DNA of 64,000 nt, from positions 124,001 to 188,000 of the forward strand of contig JASWHV010000098.1 in the NCBI GenBank assembly GCA_030760725.1. The letters run 5' to 3'. This stretch comes from Neostapfia colusana (Eukaryota; Streptophyta; Magnoliopsida; Poales; Poaceae). Below, one piece after another: positions 30,267 to 40,587 of this stretch. Position numbers and translations under genes: made by a program. The first letter of the stretch is position 1; the number at the start of each line of letters is the position of its first letter. The notes under the pieces are model-generated. The model was not told the origin of the DNA, searched no databases, and saw only the letters and a list, made by a program, of their open reading frames with translations.

Positions 30267-31581
30267 GCCTCAATCCCTCGGTGCGAGACCAGGAATCCTA
30301 AGAGCTTCCCAGAGGACACACCGAACACACATTTGTCGGGGTTCAGCTTGGTGCGCGTAGAGCGCAATTTGTCAAAGACTAAGGCTAGGTTATCTAACAA
30401 AGATGAACCCTGCTTGACCTTGAAAACGATGTCATCGACGTACACCTCAACTAAGTCTCTTATTAACTCCCCAAAGGTTTTGTGCATCGCTCGCACAAAG
30501 GTGGGGAGTGCATTCTTTAGGCCGTAAGGCATAGACACATAACAATAAAGGCCATCTACTGTGATGAAGGAGGTGTGCTCTTCATCCTCCCTAGACATGG
30601 GGATCTGATGGAAACCCGAGTAGGCGTCTAGGAAGCACAGCATATCACAGCCTGATGTTGAGTCTACTATTTGATCTATTCTAGGGAGAGGGAATGGATC
30701 TTTGGGACATTCCTTGTTGAGACTGGTGTAGTCGATGCACATCCGGAGCTTCCCGCCGGCCTTCGGGACAACGACGGGGTTCACCAACCACCGGGGGTGG
30801 TGGACCTCCCGTATGAAGCCAGCGTCCAGCAGCTTCTTGATTTCTTCACGAATGAAGTTTTGCTGCTCGATGGACTGCTTGCGGGGCTTCTGTTGAACTG
30901 GCCGGGCGTCGGGGAAGACTTTTAAGTGGTGCTCGATCACCTCCCTGGGAATCCCCGGCATCTGTGACGGCTGCCATGCAAACACGTCAACGTTGTGCCG
31001 GAGGAAGGTGACGAGCGCGCCTTCCTATTTGCTATCCAGGCCCCCGGCTACCCGGGTGGTCTGGGTGGCTTCGGCGCCGACTTGGACGACCTTTAAGGGG
31101 ACGCCGTCCTCGTCGAGGGGTTGCACCCGGGGTGCTGTGGCGGAGGCACGGTGGCGTGCGCTCGGGTGGAGCTGGTCCGGCTCTGCACTGCCAGGGGCTG
31201 GTGCCCCAGCTGTTGCGAGCGGTTGGAGTTTCTCTAGGGCCGACACTGCAGCAGTGCAGTCTCCACGAATCCTGAGGACGCCCATTGGTGTAGGCATCTT
31301 TAGGACGAGGTAGCCGTAGTGGGCTACTGCCATGAATCAGTACAGGGCTGGCCTGCCAATTATGGCGTTGAAGGGGAGGTCGATCTCTGCTACGTCGAAC
31401 AGAATGTACTATGTCCGATAGCTGTCCGGAGCTCCGAAGGTCACCGGGAGGCTGCTGTTGCCATAGCGAATGACCTGTCCCGGCCCTACCCTTGAGAACG
31501 GGCTCGACGGGGTGAGCTTGGCCATCGGGATCTGCAGCTTCTGGAAAGCTGCATGGCTGATGAGGTTCAGCCCAGCTCCAC
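30267..31581 (-). pseudogene. pol: E protease-RT, original copy
   Basis: Downstream part of E's pol, continuing from 46856 across F. It reads GAGLNLISHAAFQKLQ, an altered VIRYGNSS stretch, RT-stop (TAG after DSYRT), ALY-stop (TGA, only in this copy), then TAG at 31025-31027. RT follows from VFAWQPSQMPG through CIDYTSLNKECPKDPF, FLDAYSGFHQ and YVDDIVFK to LGFLVSHRGIEA, where D's LTR begins. The catalytic aspartates are kept, but three stops and truncation make it inactive. The family's usual RT thumb, RNase H and integrase lie left of the window or are lost. Confidence 0.9.
31577..31581. repeat. F target-site duplication, left (TCCAC)
   Basis: TCCAC abuts F's 3' LTR and recurs at 46856-46860. 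On E's strand it is GTGGA within the protease codons. Confidence 0.9.
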
Positions 31582-32677
31582 TGTCGAAGTGTTCAGTCGA
31601 CACTTCCCCCGGGCCTGCACTGGGCAGCCCGCGGAGGTTCATTTTTCGGTGGGGCTAGTTCCTAGCGGAGAGCCTGCGCAGAAGGACGAGTTAGTAAGAG
31701 CTTGACACGGCAAGTTTTACGTGGTTCAGGCCGCCGGAGCGTAAAACCCTACGTCCACGGCGAGCTATGGAGCTCGCTGTATTGCTTGCTGCTCAGGGCC
31801 AGAGTCCTGAGCTTGGGGGTTATTTACAGCTTGAGAGTGTATGGCTAGCGTATGAGTTGCAAAGTGCGAACCCCTGCTATCGACGCCTACCCGAGCCTTT
31901 TATAGTCCAAGACTCGGGCAGCTTACAAGGGGGGCCGGGACCCGACAGGTGGTCCCGGGAAGATTGTCTATCATCTACCGTATCTGCAGTTATGCCGGTA
32001 GTTGCCTCTGGTTGAAGGCTTCTGAGTCTTCATCTTGCCGCCCTGCCCATGCCGCATGCTAGTCGTAGTGGTTGATGACGGCGCAGGCGGCATGGGATGT
32101 CTTGTCGCGGTGTTTATTGGCTGGCAGGTTCTGACACCGCTCGCCAGTCTGTGATGCGACTGGGCGCAACGGCACCTGACAGAAGCGTGCTCCGCATCTC
32201 CGCGTCTCGGGAAGACGCGGACCTTGAATGCCTTGTACGGGCAAGGTATGGGGCGTCTTTACGCCCGCTGCCTATCGCTCGGGGGCAGGCAGCGCCGTTC
32301 TGCTGCCACGTGGCGGGCCCGGAGCCCTTCTCAGAGGAGAGGAGGGCCCGTTCTGCGGGGTACGTGGAGCCTCCGGACCTCTCCCCGCGGAGGGAGAGGC
32401 TCGGCTTCTGTTGGCCACGTGGCGGGCCCGGAGCTCTCCTCTGAGGAGAGGGAGGTCCGGCCCCGCTGGACGCGTGGCGCCTTCGGACCTCTCTCCCGTG
32501 GAGGGGGAGGTCCGGCTTCTGTATGCCACGTGGCGGGCCCTGTGCTCTCCTCTGAGGAGAGGGAGGTCCGGCCCCGCCGGACGCGTGGCGCCTTCGGAGC
32601 TCTCCCTGCGGAGAAGGGCGAGTTCCTTAGGCATTTTACCCTGTGCGCGGGGGTACCCCATATCTCAGGTACCGACA
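31582..32677 (-). repeat. F 3' LTR
   Basis: 1096 bp, followed on its upstream (right) side by the polypurine-type tract at 32678-32698. It pairs with 45760-46855. Confidence 0.9.
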
Positions 32678-32698
32678 GTGGCCCCCGGGCCCATCTCG

Positions 32699-33153
32699 GG
32701 GGAGATAGCGAGCCCGAGGTGGGACCTCCGTCTCTTCCAATCCGCGCACTTTCTCTAAGTCCCGAATTGACCGCTGCCGGAGCACGAACGGCCGCGGGAT
32801 CGTGGGAGCGTGCGCTCACTTGATGGTTGCTTTTACTGCGGCGGTTCCCAAGACTGCCACTTTTGCACGTTGCGGCGCTTTCTTCGGGAACCGCCGAAGT
32901 GCCTTGCCGGCTCATCTTCTCAGGAGACTGACTCCTTGACCCACCGCTTCAGTTGGGCGGCTTGGGTCCACCCGTCATTGGCACTCGGTCTTGGAGCCGG
33001 AGCGGTTGCCGATGCGGTGTATTTGAAGAGTTCCGGATCGCTTGGGATTGCACCCGGGAAGGTGTGAAATGAAACCCCCATGTGGGTACGCTCCCCTTAT
33101 AAGGCTTCCAGCCCCTGCGCCTCCCTCGGGTCTCTGCAGTCTTGTCTTCTTCC
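32699..33153 (+). promoter_or_regulatory. F antisense-gene promoter region
   Basis: Collinear with the region upstream of the antisense gene in A, B, G and I, but on the plus strand because F is inverted. A clear TATA-like TTATAAGG at 33097-33104 lies about 50 bases before ATG 33154. Confidence 0.5.
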
Positions 33154-33623
33154 ATGGCTCTTAACCCGCCTTATGGGGGGAGAATTGCTCTCGGTTCCCT
33201 CCAGCGATGGCGTCTGCACCAAGCCTGGGACTCAGGGAGCCTGCCTGCCCTGCCTCTGAGGGTGGCGCCGCCAAGGGGTCTCTGGTTTGTCCTCCCGACG
33301 GAGCCCTTCCTTGGTGACAGCAGGCAGAAAGCTCCTTGGCGTTGCGTCCCTTCCCAGGTGGTGGAGTCTTCAAAGGAACCGCTGAAGCACCGAGGAGAAT
33401 CCCAGGCGGCAGAATCTCCGAGAAGACCGCTGAAGCTGCAGAGGGGGGGGCCTCAGGAGCACCCTTGATGACTCCAGCTTTTGCGCAGGTGATGAGGGAT
33501 GGGGGCTCCAGGGGCACCCTTGACGACACCGGCTTTTGCGCCGATGATGAGGGAACTTCAGGAGAAGGAAACCGCCGATGCACCATGGAGGATCCCAGAC
33601 GGCAGAGTCTCCAGGAAGACCGC
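33154..33623 (+). pseudogene. F antisense gene, 5' remnant
   Basis: ATG at 33154 (MALNPPYGG) corresponds to MASNPLP of the other copies. The frame runs to 33468 and shows no domain I recognise. Other frames are equally open, and the stretch at 33464-33575 contains a 55-bp imperfect tandem repeat (CTTGATGACTCC / CTTGACGACACC). Cut by an LTR at 33624. Probably a decayed antisense gene; the exact product is uncertain. Confidence 0.4.
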
Positions 33624-34718
33624 TGTCGGTACCTGAGATATGGGGTACCCCCGCGCACAGGGTAAAATGCCTAAGGAACTCGCCCTTCTCCGCAGGGAGA
33701 GCTCCGAAGGCGCCACGCGTCCGGCGGGGCCGGACCTCCCTCTCCTCAGAGGAGAGCTCCGGGCCCGCCACGTGGCATACAGAAGCCGGACCTCCCCCTC
33801 CACGGGAGAGAGGCCCAAAGGCGCCGCGTGTCCAGCGGGGCCGGACCTCCCTCTCCTCAGAGGAGAGCTCCGGGCCCGTCTCGTGGCCAACAGAAGCAGG
33901 GCCTCCCCCACCACGGGGAGAGGTCTGGAGGCTCCACGTGCCCCGCGGGGCTGACCCTCCTCTTCTCTGAGAAGGGCTCCGGGCCCGCCACGTGGCAGCA
34001 GAGCGACGCTGCCTGCCCCGAGCGATAGGCAGCGGGCGTAAATACGCCCCATACTTTGCCCGTACAAGGTATTCAAGGCCCGCGTCTTCCCAAGACGCGG
34101 AGACGCGGAGCACGCTTCTGTCAGGTGCCGTTGCGCCCAGTTGCATCACAGACTGGCGCGCGGTGTCAGAACCTGTCAGCCAATAAACACCGCGACAAGA
34201 CATCCCATGCCACCTGCGCCATCATCAACCACTACGACTACCATGCGGCATGGGCAGGGCGGCAAGATGAAGACTCAGAAGCCTTCGACCAGAGACAACT
34301 ACCGGCATAACTGCAGATACGGTAGATAATAGACAATCTTCCCGGGACCACCTGTCGGGTCCCGGCTTCCCTTGTAAGCCGCCCGAGTCTTGGACTATAA
34401 AAGACTCGGGTAGGCGTCGATAGCAATGGTTCGCACTTTGCAACTCATACGCTAGCCATACACTCTCAAGCTGTAACTCACCCCCAAGCTCAGGCCTCCG
34501 GCCCTGAGCAGCAAGCAATACAGCGAGCTCCATAGCTCGCCGTGGACGTAGGGTTTTACGCTCCGGCGGCCTGAACCACGTAAAACTCGCCGTGTCAAGC
34601 TCTTACTAACTCGTCCATCTGCGCAAGCTCTCCGCTAGGGACTAGCCCCTCCGAAAAAAGAACCTCCGCGGGCTGCCCAGTGCAGGCCCGGGGGAAGTGT
34701 CGACCGCACACTTCGACA
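33624..34718 (+). repeat. G 5' LTR (C/F-type)
   Basis: 1095 bp. Markers AGACAACTACCGGCATAACT and GGCAAGATGAAGAC match C and F. The TATA inverted repeat at 34382-34410 has compensated arms (GAGTC/GACTC). The upstream block has the variant CCCACCACGGGGAG. Confidence 0.9.
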
Positions 34719-34720
34719 TT

Positions 34721-34738
34721 TGGCGCGCAAGGAAGGGG
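34721..34738 (+). other. G primer-binding site
   Basis: TGGCGCGCAAGGAAGGGG, with two changes from the other copies' TGGCGCGCCAGGTAGGGG. Confidence 0.6.
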
Positions 34739-34775
34739 GCTTTTCTCCTAGCGCGACAAGTTTCCGCCGACGAAG

Positions 34776-36524
34776 ATGACCAAGCTTCCTTCAGTGGCAA
34801 ACTCTCCCCCTCCGCGTTCACGGCGAACCGTGACCACTGGGGAGTACATGTCGACACACTCAGGACGGAGTGTGTCGGCACAAGCTGGTAGCCAGCAGCC
34901 GACTCCGGCAACGCCGACTCCGGCTATGCAGGCCCCGACCAGCGTGAGGTCTTCTGCAGCGCTGAGCGTACACCATGGAGGCGCGCTAGCTGCAGCAAGA
35001 GCGCTGCTGCGCAACCCGCCTGCGGGGGATGCGCCCCATTCAGCGACCCAACAATGGGTCCGCGAGGTGGACCGCCTCATCGTCGCCGCCGCGAACCCTC
35101 GGTTTCGACAAGGACGACGCCCAGGGCAACCGGCTGTGTCCCTGACGCGCACATCCACGGTTGACGGGCTAACGGCGGATTCCAGCTCCTCAAGGCTCTT
35201 GTCGACGGACCTGCGAAGGGAACTGGAACGGTGTCACTTGGGGCAGGACGCCCGGGTGTACCTCGAGCGACGCCGAGAAAGGCGTCGCAACCAGGAGGCA
35301 GGCGACAGCATGTCGTCGGCCTCGACACAACCAGAAGGGCAGGTCTTCGCCATGCGAGCCCCGCCACAGGCATATGCTGCGCAGCATATGCTACAACCAT
35401 ATGCGCCGCAAGTAGCGGCCCCGGCCTATGGTGCAGCCTTGCCCATGCCGGGATACGTGGTGCCAGGTGTGAACCACCTGCTCACAGCACCAGTGCCTGC
35501 AGCAGCAGGTGCAGGATGTGCGGCCCTTGCGCCCCACCTTCGCTTTGCAAGGTGGCCGCGCAAGTTTCGCCCGCACTTGCCCGTGAAGTATGACGGAAGC
35601 GTCAACCCGGCGGAGTTCCTCCAGATCTACTCCACCGCCGTACTTGCTGCAGGAGGCAATGAGACTGTCATGGCCAACTACTTCCCTGTCGCCTTGACCG
35701 GCCCAGCCCGGTCTTGGCTCATGAATCTACCTCAGGGGTCCATAACCTCCTGGGGTGAGCTCTGCCGGCAGTTCGTCGCCAATTTCGGCAGCTCCTACAC
35801 CCGTCCCGGCACGGAGCTTGACCTCCACGCCGTCAAGCAACAACCTGGGGAGTCGCTGCACTCTTTCATCCAGCGGTTCTCTCAGGTGCGCAACACCATC
35901 CCACATATCCAAAGCGCCTCTGTGGTGGTGGCGCTCCGACAGGGTCTCCGGGACGAGAAAATGCTCGAGAAGCTCGCGACCAGAGAGGTCCGCGACGTCT
36001 CGGAGCTCTTTAGCCTGGCGGATAAGTGCGCCAGGGCAGCCGAAGGGCGGAACTGGCACGCACTACCGACCTCCGAGTCAGGAGGGCAGCCCGGGTCCGG
36101 TGCCGCTGCCTACGGGGGTGGCAAGAAGACCAAGAACCGGGGGAGTGGAAAGATGAAGCCACCATTCACGGCCCCCGTCGCCGCAGCTGTGACAACCAGC
36201 GGAGCTCGGGGGCCGCGCCCCGACAAGAGGCAGCGGCAATCACCGGCCCCAGACAGTGGCCAGGGCGGGCTATGCCCTGTGCATGGCACCTGCAACCATA
36301 CAGCTGCCGAGTGCTGGGAGATCCAGAGGCTCGCAGAGCGCTTCCGTAATGGAAGACAGCAGAGGGCTGAAGCACCGCCCTACCCTCAGAGGGATGGCAA
36401 ACAGAAGGCCGATGCCCCAGTCACCGCTGCCCACCAAGTGGGGTACCAGGAGCCTCAGCGTGTCATAAAGACAGTGCATGACGGTGAGGACTCCAGTTCT
36501 GACGGTGACGGGCCAAGGCGTTAG
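34776..36524 (+). CDS. gag: Retrotransposon Gag protein of element G (582 aa)
   Basis: Structural particle protein, open from ATG 34776 to the stop at 36524. N-terminal Pro/Ser/Ala-rich region, basic ERRRERRRN near residue 170, gag core about residues 265-425 (KYDGSVNPAEFLQ at 271, MANYFPVALTGPARSWL, QRFSQVRNTIPHIQ, EKLATREVRDVSELFSLADK), basic KKTKNRGSGK, and zinc-knuckle-like Cys500-x2-His503-x4-His508-x4-Cys513. It has an acidic C-terminal SSSDGDG tail. No pol follows. The start is the one used by the family, 57 bases after the LTR. With no lesions it is a plausible working protein. Confidence 0.9.
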   Translation: MTKLPSVANSPPPRSRRTVTTGEYMSTHSGRSVSAQAGSQQPTPATPTPAMQAPTSVRSSAALSVHHGGALAAARALLRNPPAGDAPHSATQQWVREVDRLIVAAANPRFRQGRRPGQPAVSLTRTSTVDGLTADSSSSRLLSTDLRRELERCHLGQDARVYLERRRERRRNQEAGDSMSSASTQPEGQVFAMRAPPQAYAAQHMLQPYAPQVAAPAYGAALPMPGYVVPGVNHLLTAPVPAAAGAGCAALAPHLRFARWPRKFRPHLPVKYDGSVNPAEFLQIYSTAVLAAGGNETVMANYFPVALTGPARSWLMNLPQGSITSWGELCRQFVANFGSSYTRPGTELDLHAVKQQPGESLHSFIQRFSQVRNTIPHIQSASVVVALRQGLRDEKMLEKLATREVRDVSELFSLADKCARAAEGRNWHALPTSESGGQPGSGAAAYGGGKKTKNRGSGKMKPPFTAPVAAAVTTSGARGPRPDKRQRQSPAPDSGQGGLCPVHGTCNHTAAECWEIQRLAERFRNGRQQRAEAPPYPQRDGKQKADAPVTAAHQVGYQEPQRVIKTVHDGEDSSSDGDGPRR

Positions 36525-36784
36525 CCAGATGTGGCACGCCACCGTGCCTTGAACATACCTCTCGGGGGCCGCCTAGGGTCCGTCAACCCCTTGAAGGCCT
36601 TGCCAGAAGGGGGAGACGCCTTAGGTCATCCAAGGCGAGCCCGGGTCCACCTACCTCTTGAAGGCCTTAGCCAGAAGGGGAGAACTCCCAGGGGGCCCCG
36701 GAGAGAAGCCACGCAGGACCTGATCCAGCGTGAAGACAACAACTTCGACAAGACTCGGCTTGCAGGGAACACCCCACAACGCAC

Positions 36785-37022
36785 GGTCTCGGCTAATGCT
36801 CTAAGCACTACCGTCAAATAACCAGACGCGACGGGGGCCCGCAAGAAGGCGGCCTGGTGAAGCGGCACGCTATATTCCAAGAAGGACCCATAAGCTCTCC
36901 CCCAGCAGGGAAGGTCCCTTCCGAATCATGAAAGCTGCCGCCCCAGGTACACATGCCTTTCAACCGAAAGTGGGATCCATTCCCAAAAATCCTTACCATG
37001 GAGCAACACTGTAAGTCCTACT
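36785..37022 (+). pseudogene. G decayed integrase C-terminus
   Basis: Same fossil as B 4205-4450, with no open frame. Confidence 0.68.
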
Positions 37023-38365
37023 TACTGAGCATCGGTAGAACAGGGTTATTCACTTCTGTAATAGACCCCATAGAACTTAGGAACCGAGCTTGGGGTAGCT
37101 AAGTCTCAAGGGACGGTACAGGACTACGTCCAGTTTAGCCTGGTTCCGACCCTAAGCGCGTAGAGTCTTGCTTCCCTTGTAGACGAGGCGGAACATTGCC
37201 CCCACGAACAGCTAGAATTCCACCTATGGGCGCGAATACAGAGACCTGTTCTACTTAGCTCCTTCTCATGCGCTCATTTAAATTATGTATTAATTTTTAT
37301 GATCGCACTATCTCTGTATGTTCATCATACGTCTAGCTCCCCTCTCCTGCGCTCACCCATAGTCGGCATTTGCTATCCTCCCGAAGGCGGCTGCGCTTGA
37401 GGCACCTGCCGATGGCCGAGTGAGTCTCTCGGGCCTCCCCCAGTCAGGTGTTGCGGTGCCAGTTGGTCACCTCCAGGAAAGGTCAGCGTTGTGCATGGGG
37501 AGTCCAGGGTGCGTATCCAGCTTAGCCGGCCCAGAGCCCAAAGCATGCGCATCCTGCTCCCCGGAGGTCCAGGGGAGTACGTCCGCTTTGCCTGGTCATG
37601 AACCCAAAGCGCGTGCACTCTGCTTCCCCAGCGCATGGCCCGGTACTAGGGATCGGACGGCCGTACCCGGACCTCGGAGGGAGCCGGAGTTCCGGCGCCT
37701 CGCGCACAGAATTGCCCAAGCCCCGTATAGCGGGCCAGGACCATAAGACGGATAAGACTAGGAGACAGGAGGGGAGGACCCCCCCGAGGAGAATTACGTT
37801 TCCTCTACCTGTGTGCAGGACCTTCAGGTTACGGCAACAGGGACTGCATGAAGCGGGGGGAAAGGAGCTACCAACTACACCGGCCTGGGACTGGAAGGAC
37901 CGGGACCTGCCCCCCCAGAGGGGCAGGGCCCGGGGGCCCCGCGTGTTCAGCAGGCCCGGAACTCCTTCCTTGAGAGCTCCGGGCTCGCCACGTGGCAGGC
38001 AGGAACCGGGCCTCCCCCCTCAGCGGGAGGGCTCCGAAAGCCCTACGTTTTCAACATGACCGGAGCTCCCGCCTCTTAAGGAGGAGCTCCGGACCTACCA
38101 CGTGGCCGGCAGATTTGGAGCCCCACCCCATAGGGCGAGGTTCGGAGACCTCCGGGGGCCCCTAACACAGTTAGGACCCGGGGGGTGTGTCTGAGCGAAG
38201 CTCCGAGATTGGAAATGACCTCTGAGTACCTTGCGGAGCTAAGGACTCAGCCAGGCAAAGCCAAGAAGGAGGGAAAAGCATCACAGACACCAGTATCCAA
38301 GAGAGTCAATTTAAGCAAGGCTCCTTGAGCTGGACTACAGACTCGATAAAAAAGAAAAGCAAGTC
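37023..38365 (+). other. G 3' non-coding spacer with G-box repeats
   Basis: Collinear with B 4451-5819: AT-rich stretch near 37270-37300, U3-like repeats near 37915-38110, partly shortened. No gene supported. Confidence 0.62.
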
Positions 38366-40096
38366 CTAAAGACCACCCGGCTCTCGCGGGAACCTTGCTG
38401 CTACAAGGGCGGCCACATCCTCGACTTCAGCCCTGGCAGCTTCCTCCCGCTCCACGGCTGGGCCCTCTCTTGCTGGCTCCAGTGAGAAAGAGGGGTCGCG
38501 GCTCTTGAAGCATGCCAGCACATGCGAGGCGACCTCTAAAGCTAAGCCGCGGCCTTCGGCTTCAAGCTCGCTGGCGACCACCGAGTCGAGTCTGTCCAGC
38601 TTGGCGCTGATCGACTCCAATGCAGGGATCACCTCTGCCACCTGCAATGCGGGGGTTGCGGCCCTCACCGGACTGAAACCAAGAGGGATCAGGGCGGACC
38701 CCGCCCGATTCACGAAGCTTGAGACCGCAAGGGCCTCGGAGGACCGTAGGGCTGAGAGTTCCTCCACCTCGCGGCGGGCCGCCCGCAGAGCCTCCAGGTT
38801 CCTCTCGGAAAATTCCTTCTCCTGGGCTGCCAGGGAACTCTCCCGAAGGCGGAGGGTCTCGGCTAGCCGCTCCAACTCAGCGGCCCTGAAGCCGGCAGTC
38901 AACTCGCGGTCTAAGACCGCCCGGCGATCATGGGAGACCTGTTCGTCCCTCAAGTCGAGGTCTGCCTTCAGAACCTCCAGTTCCTCCATCCGAGCTCGGA
39001 GGTCATCCTCGCCCGCAGCCAGCCGCGCGGCGACCCTCTCTGCCTCAGCTGCCACGGAACGCTCCCGCTCCTCAACGGCGAGTTCGCGGCGCTCCAACCG
39101 CTGCCGTATTTCCACAGCAGCTGAGAGGCTCTCTTCAGCCCGGGCGTGAGCCTCCAGGGCCTCCCTGTTGATCCGCCGCGACTGGGTGTCCATGCGGTCA
39201 ACAGCCCGCTTCATCCGGTCGACGAGCGTTTCCCGGAAGTCGAGCAAATCCCGCCTGGAGTCAAGCTCGCTCTTAACCTTCGCGGTCCTCTCCCGCAAAA
39301 GGTTCCCCCAGGTGAGGAGGCGGTCCCGTTCAACCGTATACTCCTCCCGCTCGCGCCCTAGCGCAGCCAAGACCTGCCGGACGCTCGACTCGGCAAGCGC
39401 GAAGGCGTCCGCCAGAGGCAAAGGAGCAACAGAGGCTGGGGCAGTCCCTCCGACCTCCTCCATTACCTCATCCTCGGGAAGAGCCGACGCGCCAGCCGCC
39501 GAGACGAGACGCCGATCAGGAGAAACTGGCCCAGCGGCCCTGGCAGCCGGGCCAGCCCGGCTCTCTTCAGCTTCAGGCTCCTTGACCTGAGGAGAGGGAT
39601 GAGCCGGGGAAGACGGTGCTGGAGAAGAAGCCAGGCCGCCTAGTGCAGGATCAACCTGTGCTGGCTCGGGGGCCGCGGTGGCTGTCTCGGCAGGAAGAGA
39701 CGACGCCGCCACGGAGTCCGGGCACACCGGAACAGGAGAAGTCCGCGCTGGCCTGGGGGCCGCAGCAGTTGCCCCTGGCTCCGAGCGCATCGGCGCAGAT
39801 TCCCCGCAAGACGGGGAAGGCCGAGAAGCGCGGACACTCCAGCGGGCTCTAAACCCCAACTTCCGAGCCGGGGTAGGATTCCCAGAGCCCGCTACCGTCT
39901 CCGACGACCGCTCCGCAGTCGCTTGGACTGGCGGAACAGGGGACGCCCCAGAGGCTTCCCCCAGCACATCAGCCCGGGGCCTCTTCGAGTCACCACCGGA
40001 GGGAGTGTCAGGCACCCCAGAATCCCGACTTGGCACCAGCGCCGTTGCTGGAGGAGATCGAGCGCGTTTCTTCTCTGGCAGCGGGTTGGAAGCCAT
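38366..40096 (-). CDS. G antisense coiled-coil protein (576 aa), intact
   Basis: ATG at 40094-40096. Residues 1-13 MASNPLPEKKRAR are basic and NLS-like, with a second SKRPR at 37-41. Residues 14-235 are a Pro/Ala/Ser-rich, probably disordered linker. Residues about 236-455 are a Glu/Arg/Leu-rich coiled coil (EREEYTVERDRLL, ERRELAVEERERSVAAEAER). Residues 456-576 form a conserved C-terminal block (FVNRAGSALIPLGFSPV, ALEVASHVLACFKSRD). It is convergent with gag and separated by about 1.8 kb. It lacks the N-terminal PF04195-like domain of the element I copy. Extra antisense genes of this kind are known in Tat elements; their role is not established. Confidence 0.82.
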   Translation of the reverse strand: MASNPLPEKKRARSPPATALVPSRDSGVPDTPSGGDSKRPRADVLGEASGASPVPPVQATAERSSETVAGSGNPTPARKLGFRARWSVRASRPSPSCGESAPMRSEPGATAAAPRPARTSPVPVCPDSVAASSLPAETATAAPEPAQVDPALGGLASSPAPSSPAHPSPQVKEPEAEESRAGPAARAAGPVSPDRRLVSAAGASALPEDEVMEEVGGTAPASVAPLPLADAFALAESSVRQVLAALGREREEYTVERDRLLTWGNLLRERTAKVKSELDSRRDLLDFRETLVDRMKRAVDRMDTQSRRINREALEAHARAEESLSAAVEIRQRLERRELAVEERERSVAAEAERVAARLAAGEDDLRARMEELEVLKADLDLRDEQVSHDRRAVLDRELTAGFRAAELERLAETLRLRESSLAAQEKEFSERNLEALRAARREVEELSALRSSEALAVSSFVNRAGSALIPLGFSPVRAATPALQVAEVIPALESISAKLDRLDSVVASELEAEGRGLALEVASHVLACFKSRDPSFSLEPAREGPAVEREEAARAEVEDVAALVAARFPREPGGL

Positions 40097-40566
40097 GGCA
40101 AGGGAGAGCTCAAAAGCAAGAGAGCAAGAGCGCAAGAATCCAAGAAGAAACGCAGAGAAGTGCGAAGGGAAGCTACAATGTGGGTGAGACCCCCTCTAAA
40201 AAGCTTCCCGGTGCAGTTCCAAGTGATTCGGAACTCTTCGAATACCCCGCTTCCGCAACTGCTTCGGTTCCTAGACCGAGTGCCGATGACGGGTAGGCCC
40301 AAGCCGCTTAGCTAAAGCAGTGGGGTCAAGGAGTCAGTCTCCTAAGAAGATGAGCCAGCAAGGCCCTTCGGCGGTTCCCAAAGAAAGCGCCGCAACGTGC
40401 AGAAGTGGCAGCCTTGGGAACCACCGCAGTAAAAGCAATCATCAAATGGGCGCACGCTCTCACGACCCCGCGGCCGTTCGTGCTCCGGCAGCGGTCAAGT
40501 CAGGACTTAGAGAAAGTGCGCGGATTGGAAGAGACGGAGGACCCACCTCGGGCTCGCCATCTCCCC
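40097..40566 (-). promoter_or_regulatory. Upstream region of G's antisense gene
   Basis: Collinear with B 7533-8002, with no coding content. A promoter role is inferred. Confidence 0.42.
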
Positions 40567-40587
40567 CGAGATGGGCCCGGTGGCCAC

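Larger units (their letters stand above)
23180..31581 (-). repeat. 4.2-kb tandem duplication made of four blocks
   Basis: Unit 1 (23180-27361) and unit 2 (27362-31581) each contain LTR, D-gag start, extended LTR and E protease-RT, in the same order and orientation. A further LTR follows at 31582. All copies are very similar by eye. The middle LTR (27362-28473) has the left flank of the LTR at 31582 (TCCAC, in E's protease) and the right flank of the solo LTR (GACGC, in D's gag). Confidence 0.88.
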
